Source of the DNA: Pseudoselenomonas ruminis | GTDB lineage: Bacteria > Bacillota > Negativicutes > Selenomonadales > Selenomonadaceae | Direction: 5' to 3' | DNA length: 64,000 nucleotides | Assembly (NCBI RefSeq): GCF_008271295.1 | Contig: NZ_VTOY01000005.1 | Location: 62,001-126,000 of the forward strand | Part shown: positions 50,543 to 58,294 of the stretch, piece after piece | Numbering within the stretch: the first letter of the stretch is position 1 | How the letters are laid out: every line of letters starts with the position of its first letter | Notes under the pieces: model-generated | What the model was told of the DNA's origin: nothing | What the model saw: the letters and a program-made list of their open reading frames with translations, nothing else | Databases searched by the model: none | Position numbers and translations under genes: made by a program

Positions 50543-52066
50543 TTATAATACTGCTAACTCGCTATAACACTCTTTCAGCTGGGTATATAACTTCTTATAT
50601 AACTGGTGGCCTTTCTCATAGTAGGCATGTGCCGATGGTTCCGGCTGGCACCAGGTATCCTGCTCGATGAACTGGCGGCAGGCCGTCGGAACATCAGGGA
50701 ATATGCCTGCCCCGACCCCGGCCAGGATAGCCACGCCAAGTGCCGGACCTTCCTGTGCTTTGATGGTTTTGACTTCACAGGCATACATATCTGCCAGCAT
50801 CTGCCGCCAGATACGGCTCTTGCCACCACCGCCACAGGCCATCATTTCATTGACATCAACCTGCATCTCTTTGAGCACATCAAAGCAGTCGAGCAAGGAA
50901 TAGCTGACACCTTCCATAACCGAACGCAGCATATCTGCTTTGGTATGGATAGCGGATAGTCCGAAAAATACGCCCCGGCAATCCGGATTCAGATGTGGCG
51001 TACGCTCGCCCATCAAATACGGAAGGTAGAAGAGGCGGCGGCTGCCAATCGGCACCTTGGCCACATCCTGATTGATGAGGTCGTACGAGTCAACGCCCTT
51101 CAGAACAGCTTCGTCTTTGTATTTTTCGGCCAGATTATCGCGGAACCATTTGAGCGACAGACCAGCAGCCTGGGTGACACCCATAACATGCCAACACCCA
51201 GGTACCGCACAGCAAAAGGTATGCACCCGGCCTTTCGGGTCAATGCGCGGCGCGCTTGTATGCGCAAAAACCACCCCGCTGGTGCCGATAGTCGTAAAGG
51301 CACGGCCATCTTCCACAATGCCAGTACCGACTGCCGCCGCTGCATTGTCACCGGCGCCGCCGACAACTACCGTAGCCGTTGTAAGTCCCGTGACTTCGGC
51401 AAATTCCTTGGAAACATGACCAGTCACTTCCGGCGATTCATATACTTTCGGCAGCAGTGACTCGTCAATCTCGAGTTTCTCCAGAATTTCTTTCGACCAG
51501 CAACGGTTCGGAACATCCAAGAGCTGCATACCGCTGGCATCGGAAACCTCCGTGGCATAATCCCCGGTCATGCGGAATCTGACATAATCCTTTGGCAGCA
51601 GGATATGACGGCAGGCTTTGTAATTTTCCGCTTCATGATTGCGGACCCAAAGAATTTTCGACGCGGTAAATCCCGTCAACGCCGGATTCGCCGTAATCTC
51701 AATCAGCCGTTTTGCCCCTACCCGGCGGGTGATTTCCTCGCACTCTTTGCCCGTGCGCTGGTCGCACCAGATAATTGCCGGACGAATGACTTCGTTGGCT
51801 TCATTGAGCATGACCAGACCATGCATCTGTCCCGAAAGACCAATCCCCTTGATTGCCTCAGCCGGTACGCCTGACTCCTGAACCACTTTCTTTACGGTCC
51901 GCACTACCGCACTGTACCAATCCAACGGTTCCTGCTCTGCCCAGCCATTCTGTGGCTGATAGAGCGGATACTCCTGTGACGCCGATTGTACCACTTGGCA
52001 GTTTTCGTCAAACAGCACTGTCTTGGTAGCTGAAGTACCAATATCAATGCCAATCAGATAGTTCAT
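50543..52066 (-). CDS. xylB: Xylulokinase-like FGGY kinase
   Basis: A 507-residue FGGY carbohydrate kinase. It has the N-terminal phosphate site YLIGIDIGTSATKTVLFD, the substrate region GLSGQMHGLVMLNEA and WCDQRTGKE, and the ATP-binding GGAGDNAAAAVGTGIV. CGGGGKSRIWRQMLADM and GPALGVAILAGVGAG complete the fold. Closest in type to D-xylulokinase, which makes D-xylulose 5-phosphate, although related kinases accept other ketopentoses. ATG at 52066 follows GGGGGG. It is the first gene of the LacI-controlled operon, divergent from an isomerase gene. Confidence 0.9.
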   Translation of the reverse strand: MNYLIGIDIGTSATKTVLFDENCQVVQSASQEYPLYQPQNGWAEQEPLDWYSAVVRTVKKVVQESGVPAEAIKGIGLSGQMHGLVMLNEANEVIRPAIIWCDQRTGKECEEITRRVGAKRLIEITANPALTGFTASKILWVRNHEAENYKACRHILLPKDYVRFRMTGDYATEVSDASGMQLLDVPNRCWSKEILEKLEIDESLLPKVYESPEVTGHVSKEFAEVTGLTTATVVVGGAGDNAAAAVGTGIVEDGRAFTTIGTSGVVFAHTSAPRIDPKGRVHTFCCAVPGCWHVMGVTQAAGLSLKWFRDNLAEKYKDEAVLKGVDSYDLINQDVAKVPIGSRRLFYLPYLMGERTPHLNPDCRGVFFGLSAIHTKADMLRSVMEGVSYSLLDCFDVLKEMQVDVNEMMACGGGGKSRIWRQMLADMYACEVKTIKAQEGPALGVAILAGVGAGIFPDVPTACRQFIEQDTWCQPEPSAHAYYEKGHQLYKKLYTQLKECYSELAVL

Positions 52067-52104
52067 TGCTTTAGCCCCCCATTTTTTTCTTTCACAGCCC
52101 TCTT

Positions 52105-52120
52105 GCGTGCTCATGCACGC
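52105..52120. promoter_or_regulatory. LacI-type operator for the xylB operon
   Basis: Palindrome GCGTGC-TCAT-GCACGC just downstream of the predicted xylB transcription start. A sister site with the same hexamers lies at 52325-52344. Confidence 0.78.
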
Positions 52121-52134
52121 TCGAGCTTGTAATC

Positions 52135-52163
52135 AATATAACACAAGATAAAACACGCGTCAA
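52135..52163 (-). promoter_or_regulatory. Promoter of the xylB operon
   Basis: TTGACG (52158-52163) and TATATT (52135-52140) on the minus strand, 17-nt spacer. The operator lies at the start of the transcript. Between this and the isomerase promoter (52164-52281) I see only AT-rich DNA. Confidence 0.85.
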
Positions 52164-52281
52164 TACGATTTTGTATTTTTCTAAAAATTTAATAAAGTGC
52201 ATGAGTAATAAAAAATATGGGCTATAATAGGTACATTTTCAAACCACGCCCTTTATTTTGCGATAAATAAAAATAAAACAA

Positions 52282-52310
52282 TTGACAACAGGATTTTTCA
52301 GTGCTATCCT
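52282..52310 (+). promoter_or_regulatory. Promoter of the isomerase gene
   Basis: TTGACA (52282-52287) and TATCCT (52305-52310), 17-nt spacer. Confidence 0.85.
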
Positions 52311-52324
52311 AAGAACCGTGATAA

Positions 52325-52344
52325 GCGTGCACATGAACGCACGC
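52325..52344. promoter_or_regulatory. LacI-type operator for the isomerase gene
   Basis: GCGTGC and GCACGC half-sites separated by 8 nt, about 8 bp after the predicted start of transcription. It mirrors the site at 52105-52120, giving coordinated control of the divergent transcripts. Confidence 0.75.
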
Positions 52345-52388
52345 AAAAACAGTTATCTGTGTTATTATTTCATAAAGGAGCGTTTACC

Positions 52389-53879
52389 ATGACAATGAGC
52401 AACATCCCAACTGTCAAATGCGGCATCATCTCGGTCAGCCGCGACTGCTTTATCATTTCCCTGTCGGAGAATCGCCGCCACGCGATTGTGGATAGTTACA
52501 ACAAAAAATACGGTTCCCTTTACGAAGTAAAGAAAACCGTTGAAAATGAAACCGATATGCTCGCAGCCGTCAAAGAAGCCAAAGACGCCGGCTGCAATGC
52601 GCTGGTTGTCTTCCTCGGCAACTTCGGCCCGGAAACGCCGGAGACGCTGATTGCCAAAGAATTTGACGGCCCGGTCATGTATGTATCGGCCGCCGAGGAA
52701 ACTGGCAAAGACCTCATCAATGGCCGCGGCGATGCTTACTGCGGCATGCTCAATTGTTCCTACAACTTAGGCATGCGTCACCTCAAAGCCTTCATTCCGG
52801 AATACCCGGTCGGCACGGCTGACGATATTGCCACGATGATTGCCGAATTCCAGCCGGTTGCCCGCACGCTCATCGGTCTTTCCCATCTCAAAATCATTAC
52901 GTTCGGCCCGCGCCCGCAGGACTTCTTCGCCTGCAATGCACCGATTCAGCCGCTGTACGACCTTGGGGTCGAAATCGAGGAAAATTCCGAGCTTGACCTG
53001 CTCGTCTCCTATCGCGCGCATAAGGATGACCCGCGCATTACCGCTATCGTCGAAGAAATGGCCAAAGAACTCGGTCAGGAAGGCAATCCGTATCCGGAAA
53101 TGCTGCCGCGCATGGCACAATTTGAACTCACGTTAAAAGACTGGATGGCAGAACACAAAGGTGCCCGCGATTACGTCGCCTTTGCCGATAAATGCTGGCC
53201 GGCCTTCCCGAAGGAATTCGGCTTTGAACCCTGCTATGTCAACAGCCGCATGGTTTCCCAGGGCATCCCGGTATCCTGCGAAGTCGATATTTACGGCGCT
53301 CTTAGCGAATACATCGGTCTCTGCGTCAGCAATGATGCCGTAACGCTGCTTGACATCAACAACAGCGTACCAAAAGACCTCTACGAATCCGACATCAAAC
53401 CTTCGACGAACTACAAACTCGAAGATACCTTCATGGGCTTCCACTGTGGCAACACGCCGCTCTGCAAGCTCCGCAAAGGCGGCGTAAAATATCAGCTGAT
53501 TCAGAACCGTCTGCTCGAAAACGGCGGCGAACCTGACTTCACCCGCGGCACTCTTGAAGGCGATATCGCCGCCAGCGACATCACTTTCTTCCGTCTCCAG
53601 AGTACCTCCGACGGAAAACTCCGCGCTTACGTTGCCGAAGGCGAAGTTCTGCCGACTCCGACGCATTCGTTTGGCGGCATCGGCGTTTTCGCCATCCCCG
53701 AGATGGGCCGTTTCTATCGCCATGTACTGATCAGCAAACGCTATCCGCATCATGGTGCCGTAGCCTTCGGTCACTTCGGCAAATCCCTCTGGTCCGTCTT
53801 CCAGTACCTCGGTATTGCTGACATCTCGTTCAATCAGCCAAAAGGCATGCTCTACCCAGATGAAAATCCTTTTGCCTGA
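52389..53879 (+). CDS. L-fucose/L-arabinose isomerase family protein
   Basis: A 496-residue ketol isomerase of the FucI/AraA superfamily. Visible features are the N-terminal Rossmann-like KCGIISVSRDCF and ALVVFLGNFGPETPE, and GRGDAYCGM. Probable metal or substrate residues lie in PVSCEVDIYGALSEYIG and GFHCGNTP, with a C-terminal HSFGGIGVFAIPEMGRF and HHGAVAFGHFG. It would interconvert an aldose and ketose. With a xylulokinase and porter under shared operators, a pentose is likely, but the sequence does not show which. ATG 52389 follows AAAGGAG at 8 nt. Confidence 0.88.
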   Translation: MTMSNIPTVKCGIISVSRDCFIISLSENRRHAIVDSYNKKYGSLYEVKKTVENETDMLAAVKEAKDAGCNALVVFLGNFGPETPETLIAKEFDGPVMYVSAAEETGKDLINGRGDAYCGMLNCSYNLGMRHLKAFIPEYPVGTADDIATMIAEFQPVARTLIGLSHLKIITFGPRPQDFFACNAPIQPLYDLGVEIEENSELDLLVSYRAHKDDPRITAIVEEMAKELGQEGNPYPEMLPRMAQFELTLKDWMAEHKGARDYVAFADKCWPAFPKEFGFEPCYVNSRMVSQGIPVSCEVDIYGALSEYIGLCVSNDAVTLLDINNSVPKDLYESDIKPSTNYKLEDTFMGFHCGNTPLCKLRKGGVKYQLIQNRLLENGGEPDFTRGTLEGDIAASDITFFRLQSTSDGKLRAYVAEGEVLPTPTHSFGGIGVFAIPEMGRFYRHVLISKRYPHHGAVAFGHFGKSLWSVFQYLGIADISFNQPKGMLYPDENPFA

Positions 53880-53901
53880 TTTCCTAAAAAAATACCTCCA
53901 T

Positions 53902-53934
53902 AAAAAAAGCAGCTGCTCACGCAGCTGCTTTTTT
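53902..53934. terminator. Bidirectional terminator after the isomerase gene
   Basis: AAAAAGCAGCTGC and GCAGCTGCTTTTT arms around a TCAC loop. Poly-A and poly-T flanks allow use from both directions. Confidence 0.92.
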
Positions 53935-54046
53935 GGGGTTGGGAAAAATATTATAGGGAAAAAACGGGAAAGTCCTCATAATGATAAAGGGGATTAACCA
54001 TTATTCGAACTGTAATAGCAACAGGATAGCCTGTCCTAAATTACAA
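53905..54046 (-). ncRNA. Candidate small RNA between the isomerase and modC
   Basis: No reading frame is visible here. On the minus strand TTGTTA (54074-54079) and TATAAT (54051-54056) are 17 nt apart. A transcript from near 54046 would carry an imperfect hairpin around AGGACAGG/CCTGTTGCT and end at the terminator at 53902-53934, about 140 nt later. There is no expression evidence; the GC-rich spacer and weak -35 keep this tentative. Confidence 0.3.
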
Positions 54047-54147
54047 TTTTATTATAATCACGGCGCCCCACGATAACAACATTCCCCTTTACAATTGAAC
54101 GAACGTTACAAGAAAGCGCTCAATTTTAAAACATTGCTACAAACAGT

Positions 54148-55191
54148 TTATTGCTGCAAAACCATGATTTTTTCCGGTGGGAAATACAGATAGAGTTCGG
54201 TTGCGTCCTTTAGCTGCTGCCATTCCTTTTTAGGCAGTTCGCAGCGGATTGCTTTTCCGTCACTGCCAGCCTTCCGTACCATAACCAGCATCGAAAACGT
54301 ATCCTCAATCACCTTGACGATATCAATCGGAATGGTATTTTCTCCTGGCTGGCGGCGAAATTCCAAAAAATGTGCACGGATACCGACGTATTTTATATCT
54401 TCGGCCACATCTCCTGCCAACAGGTCAAACTGCCAGTCCTCCGCCCGGACGTGATGCGCATCGAGCCGGCTCGCCGCCGAGACATTCTTGCAGCCGGTCA
54501 AAAGCGCTGCCGCTAGTGTCCCCGGCTTCTGGAACAATTCTTTTTTCTCGTGTACCTTCTCCATCTTCCCCTGGTTGATGACCGCCACCGTATCGGCCAG
54601 ACGATATACCTCGCCGCGGTCATGAGAAACTAGCAGCGCCGTTCCCTCATAAGACGGCAATACCTTGCCAAGTTCCAATTCCAGCTGCCATTTCAAATAA
54701 CTGTCCAATGCCGAAAACGGCTCGTCCAGCAGCAGCAATTCCGCATCCGATGCCAGGATTCGGGCAAACGCCGCCCGCTGCTGCTGCCCGCCAGAAAGTT
54801 CAGCCGGATAAGCATCCGCGAGTTCCAGCAGGGAAAACCGTTCCAGATTCGCCTGCACCTTCTCATCCTTTTGGGCTGCGGTTCCGCCAGCAGCAAAGCG
54901 GATATTTTCACGAATCGTCATGTTGGGAAACAACGCATAATTTTGAAACAAATACCCTACGCGCCGCTTTTGCGGGCTCAGGTTGATTTTCTTGTCACTA
55001 TCATAGAGCACACGTCCATTCAAGACAATGGAGCCGCTATCCGGTGTTTCGATGCCCGCAATACACTTCAGCGTCATGCTCTTGCCGCAGCCGGATGCAC
55101 CGAGCAGGGCAAACACTTCATCCTTCACGGAAAAATCAGCCGCCAGCGTAAAATTGCGAAGCTTCTTTTTTATCCGCACCGTTAATTCCAT
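54148..55191 (-). CDS. modC: Molybdate ABC transporter ATP-binding protein
   Basis: A 347-residue ATPase energising molybdate (or tungstate) import. Walker A GASGCGKS (31-38), signature LSGGQQQRAAFARIL, Walker B LLLLDEPFSALD and LVSHDRGEVYRLAD are visible. A C-terminal MOP-like regulatory region follows, with VGIRAHFLEF. The true start is ATG 55191 (MELTVRI), overlapping the modB end by 10 nt. It ends the modABC operon. Confidence 0.93.
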   Translation of the reverse strand: MELTVRIKKKLRNFTLAADFSVKDEVFALLGASGCGKSMTLKCIAGIETPDSGSIVLNGRVLYDSDKKINLSPQKRRVGYLFQNYALFPNMTIRENIRFAAGGTAAQKDEKVQANLERFSLLELADAYPAELSGGQQQRAAFARILASDAELLLLDEPFSALDSYLKWQLELELGKVLPSYEGTALLVSHDRGEVYRLADTVAVINQGKMEKVHEKKELFQKPGTLAAALLTGCKNVSAASRLDAHHVRAEDWQFDLLAGDVAEDIKYVGIRAHFLEFRRQPGENTIPIDIVKVIEDTFSMLVMVRKAGSDGKAIRCELPKKEWQQLKDATELYLYFPPEKIMVLQQ

Positions 55192-55853
55192 AAACAGCCC
55201 CCCTTGCCACTGCGTGCAATCCACCAATTCATCAGCACGACAAAAAACAGCGAGAAGAACACGATCACCATGGCCCAATCAAAGGCCAGCGCATAATCAT
55301 TTGCCTGAACGGCGGCATAAATCGCCGTACTCATCGTCTGTGTTTTCCCCGGGATATTGCCCGCAAACATGATGGTGGCGCCAAATTCCCCTAACGCCCG
55401 CGTAAACGAGAGGACCAGCCCCGCCAAAATCCCCGAACGGGCATTGGGAAGCAAAATGTGCCAAAAGATGCGCCACTCGGATGCACCCAGCGTCCGCGCC
55501 GCATATAAAATATTGGGATCCAGCTGCTCAAAAGCGCCGCGCGCCGTCCGGTACATGAGCGGCAATGAGACGACAATAGCCGCGATGACGGCAGCCTTCC
55601 AGGTAAATACCAGCGACACATCCCATTGCAGCAAAAACTTTCCAAGTACACTGCGCTTGCCCAATAACAGCAATAAGAAAAAGCCAACAACCGTCGGCGG
55701 CAGCACCATCGGCAACGTAATAATGGCATCAGCCAGGCCCTTCAGGCGGTTCATGCGCACCACCATCCAAGCCAGACCGATGCCGGCAAAAAACGTCACC
55801 ACGGTTGCTGCGCCAGCTGTCTCCAGCGTAATGACCAGCGGTGATAATTCCAT
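55182..55853 (-). CDS. modB: Molybdate ABC transporter permease
   Basis: A 223-residue inner-membrane permease with five or six helices. The ModB/CysW EAA loop reads RTLGASEWRIFWHILLPNARSGILAGLVLSFTRALGEFGATIMFAGN. The N-terminal LVITLETAGAATVVTFFAGIGLAWM and LPMVLPPTVVGFFLLLLLG are also family typical. It starts 2 bp after the modA stop and overlaps modC. Confidence 0.95.
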   Translation of the reverse strand: MELSPLVITLETAGAATVVTFFAGIGLAWMVVRMNRLKGLADAIITLPMVLPPTVVGFFLLLLLGKRSVLGKFLLQWDVSLVFTWKAAVIAAIVVSLPLMYRTARGAFEQLDPNILYAARTLGASEWRIFWHILLPNARSGILAGLVLSFTRALGEFGATIMFAGNIPGKTQTMSTAIYAAVQANDYALAFDWAMVIVFFSLFFVVLMNWWIARSGKGGCLWN

Positions 55854-55854
55854 A

Positions 55855-56649
55855 TCATTTTACCTCAAACCCATATTTTTCAAACAGCTTCTTACTTGCA
55901 TCACTGGACGCAAAGGCAAGAAAATCCTTGGCGGCATCGGTATGCTGTGACGCCTTGAGCACTGCCGCCGGATAGATAATCGGCTTATGCGTGTCTGACG
56001 GCGCTTTGGCCACTACGCGTACGTTATCCGATACGGCCGCATCGGTTGCATAAACTACACCGCACTCAGCTTCTCCGGTCTCCACCCAGGAAAGCACCTG
56101 ACGGACATCGGAACCATAAACAGCCTTTCCCTTGACATCCTCAAGAATGCCAAGTTTCGTGAATACTTCCTCCGAATACTGGCCCACCGGCACCCCTTTG
56201 GGTTCGCCGAGCGCAATGTGTTTAATATCCCCGGCGGTAACCTGCTTGAAATCGTTCAGGTCATTGCCGCCCTCTTGGGGTACGATGAGCACGACTTCAT
56301 TCTGCAACAAATCGCGGCGCGTCCCCTCAAGCAGCAAGCCCGCTTTGTCGAGTGCATTCATCTGCTTTTGCGCTGCCGAGAAGAACAAATCGGTCTCACC
56401 GCCATTTTCGATAGCCTGCTGCAAAGCCCCTGAGCTGCCAAAGTTGAATACAATCTTGACGTTTGGATGCTCCTTTTCGTAGGCAGCTGCCATCTCTTTC
56501 ATGACGTCCGTCAGACTGGCGGCTGCCGAAACATGCAGCTCAATCGTTCCCTTTTCGGCAGCCGCGGAAGAATCCGCCGCCTGCTGGCCGCCACAGCCTG
56601 ACAAGACCATCATGGCCATCGCCATCATCCATACCAAAATCTTTTTCAT
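55855..56649 (-). CDS. modA: Molybdate-binding lipoprotein
   Basis: A 264-residue substrate-binding lipoprotein. The lipobox MVLSGC gives C19 as the lipidated cysteine. The ModA core has HVSAAASLTDVMKEMAAAYEKEHP, FNFGSSGALQQAIENGGETDLFFSA, LGEPKGVPVGQYSEEV, and GECGVVYATDAA. It captures molybdate or tungstate outside the inner membrane for ModBC. AGGAGG precedes the start, behind a structured leader resembling the Moco riboswitch. Confidence 0.94.
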   Translation of the reverse strand: MKKILVWMMAMAMMVLSGCGGQQAADSSAAAEKGTIELHVSAAASLTDVMKEMAAAYEKEHPNVKIVFNFGSSGALQQAIENGGETDLFFSAAQKQMNALDKAGLLLEGTRRDLLQNEVVLIVPQEGGNDLNDFKQVTAGDIKHIALGEPKGVPVGQYSEEVFTKLGILEDVKGKAVYGSDVRQVLSWVETGEAECGVVYATDAAVSDNVRVVAKAPSDTHKPIIYPAAVLKASQHTDAAKDFLAFASSDASKKLFEKYGFEVK

Positions 56650-56664
56650 CCGTTATTTTCCTCC

Positions 56665-56766
56665 TTTTCAAAACGGAAGGGAGCGCGGTTTCCTGTGCTC
56701 CCCTGTGGGTATTACCCAGGCGCAGCATCATAGCGCATGACCTTAGATGCTTTTGCTCGGAGTTAC
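56665..56766 (-). promoter_or_regulatory. Moco-riboswitch-like leader of modABC
   Basis: A 100-nt leader begins after TATAAT (minus strand, 56774-56779). It contains CTCCGAGC (56755-56762), GCCTGGGTAATACCC (56707-56721), and GGAAACC (56687-56693). The last is flanked by GGGAGC/GCTCCC pairing arms. These elements, their order and the modA target fit the molybdenum/tungsten cofactor riboswitch as I remember its consensus. The final stem lies next to the AAGGAGG ribosome site, suggesting translational control. Confidence 0.65.
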
Positions 56767-56814
56767 GGTATTCATTATACGATACTGGCGAGAAAAAAAC
56801 TATAGCAAATCTCA

Positions 56815-56848
56815 CAACAAAAGAGCTCCTGCCCAAAAGGCAGGAGCT
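56815..56848 (-). terminator. Terminator of sigH
   Basis: AGCTCCTGCC and GGCAGGAGCT arms (56839-56848 and 56824-56833) are followed on the minus strand by CTTTTG, 9 bp past the sigH stop. Confidence 0.82.
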
Positions 56849-56856
56849 AAAACAAC

Positions 56857-57606
56857 TCAGTGATTCAAGCCATCATTATCTTTTACACCACGCAAGCGGC
56901 GGTTGATAGAGCTAAGGCCACGGTAGACCGTACTAATGTCAATCTCATCTCCACGGTTTTCCATGTACTTTTCTAACTTGCGTTTCACCCGCTGAAGCGC
57001 ATTATCAATCGATTTGACATGACGATCCAACTCTTCGGCAATCTCCTGATAGGATTTTCCATCAAGATAGCTCATCAGAACCTTCCACTCTAAGTCAGAC
57101 AGAATCTCTTCCATTTTTTTCTCAATATCAATAAATTCCTCTCGACTGATAACGAGGTCCTCCGGATCGGCTGCCTTTGCACCAGACAACACGTCCAGAA
57201 GGGTTCTGTCTGAATCCTCATCGTAAATCGGCTTGTTAAGCGAGATATACGAATTGAGCGGTATGTGCTTCTGACGAGTCGCCGTCTTGATAGCAGTGAT
57301 AATCTGACGCGTCACACAAAGCTCTGCAAATGCCCGGAACGAGGACAATTTATCGTTACGGAAGTCCCGAATGGCCTTATAAAAACCAATCATTCCCTCC
57401 TGGATGATATCCTCATGGTCCGCTCCAATCAAGAAATAAGAACGAGCCTTGGCACGTACAAAGTTCCGATACTTATGGATAAGATAATCGAGTGCGACCT
57501 TATCGTCATTGTCTCTGATTGCTAAAAGAATTTCTTCGTCTGTCAGCTTAGCGAATCCCCCATATAAATCATCACTAAATAGTTCTGTAGTACGTTCTGC
57601 TTCCAT
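56857..57606 (-). CDS. sigH: RNA polymerase sigma factor SigH (Spo0H family)
   Basis: A 249-residue sigma-70 family factor of the SigH type. Region 2 has DYLIHKYRNFVRAKARSYFLIGADHEDIIQEGMIGFYKAIRDF and FRAFAELCVTRQIITAIKTATRQKHIPLN. Region 4 has LSDLEWKVLMSYLDGKSYQEIAEELDRHVKSIDNALQRVKRKLEKY. In Bacillus SigH drives transition-state and early sporulation genes and natural competence. The start is ATG 57606 after GGGGAAAG. It is the last gene of the conserved yacL-to-sigH cluster but has its own promoter. Confidence 0.93.
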   Translation of the reverse strand: MEAERTTELFSDDLYGGFAKLTDEEILLAIRDNDDKVALDYLIHKYRNFVRAKARSYFLIGADHEDIIQEGMIGFYKAIRDFRNDKLSSFRAFAELCVTRQIITAIKTATRQKHIPLNSYISLNKPIYDEDSDRTLLDVLSGAKAADPEDLVISREEFIDIEKKMEEILSDLEWKVLMSYLDGKSYQEIAEELDRHVKSIDNALQRVKRKLEKYMENRGDEIDISTVYRGLSSINRRLRGVKDNDGLNH

Positions 57607-57665
57607 CGCACTTTCCCCTTTGCTGAAAACCCCCGTTTTCAATTTATAACTCCCCTAATAAGGAA

Positions 57666-57695
57666 ATTATACTCCCTCTTTGTTGGTATCGTCAA
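57666..57695 (-). promoter_or_regulatory. Promoter of sigH
   Basis: TTGACG (57690-57695) and TATAAT (57666-57671) on the minus strand with an 18-nt spacer, 60 bp before the start codon. Confidence 0.82.
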
Positions 57696-57759
57696 GAAAT
57701 CCTCTAGGACTTTAGAACTATCATTAAGCAATAAAAGGACAAATCCCATCACAAATTCA

Positions 57760-58290
57760 TTAATGACGCATTTTCCTTAAAATATCCAATTTTTTGACGG
57801 TCTCACTATCCAAACGGTCTTCAACTTCTAATCGTGTGACGGGAAGGGTTACATGACCCAGATATTCTTTCTTCAATTGCTTTTTGGCCCGGCAAACTGC
57901 CTTCCGGAATTCCAGCGAAGGAATCCGGTAAGCTCCTGCACCTAATATCACGCTCTGCTCGGCTCCATCCGAAGTCACCACATGAACCTCCCGGCCTTGG
58001 CGGACAGAATCATACGCCAGCCGTTCAATCCGGCTGTCCGCCGTTTCTCCTTCGCCTGTATAGATGATTTTCAGATGTGCATTGACTTGCTCGCAATGTT
58101 CTTCGTCATCGGTAAACATCGCATCGAATACAATCGTGATATCGTATTTTTCGTACGCTCCATATTCCGCCAGCTGATGAACCAGCTGGTCCCTGGCCTC
58201 TGATAAATCGTTGCGCAAGCGGATAAGTTCCGGCCAGGAATTGATGACGTTATAGCCATCAATGATATAGTGCTCCCTTTTCCTGCTCAT
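57760..58290 (-). CDS. NYN-domain endoribonuclease (YacP/Rae1 family)
   Basis: A 176-residue NYN (PIN-like) nuclease. The active-site IIDGYNVINSWPEL, ITIVFDAMFTDDE, GETADSRIERLAYD and VHVVTSDGAEQ carry the conserved aspartates. Bacillus YacP (Rae1) cleaves mRNA in the ribosomal A site. It starts at ATG 58290, 5 bp after the rlmB stop region, in the conserved rlmB-yacP order. Confidence 0.9.
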   Translation of the reverse strand: MSRKREHYIIDGYNVINSWPELIRLRNDLSEARDQLVHQLAEYGAYEKYDITIVFDAMFTDDEEHCEQVNAHLKIIYTGEGETADSRIERLAYDSVRQGREVHVVTSDGAEQSVILGAGAYRIPSLEFRKAVCRAKKQLKKEYLGHVTLPVTRLEVEDRLDSETVKKLDILRKMRH

Positions 58291-58294
58291 AAAA

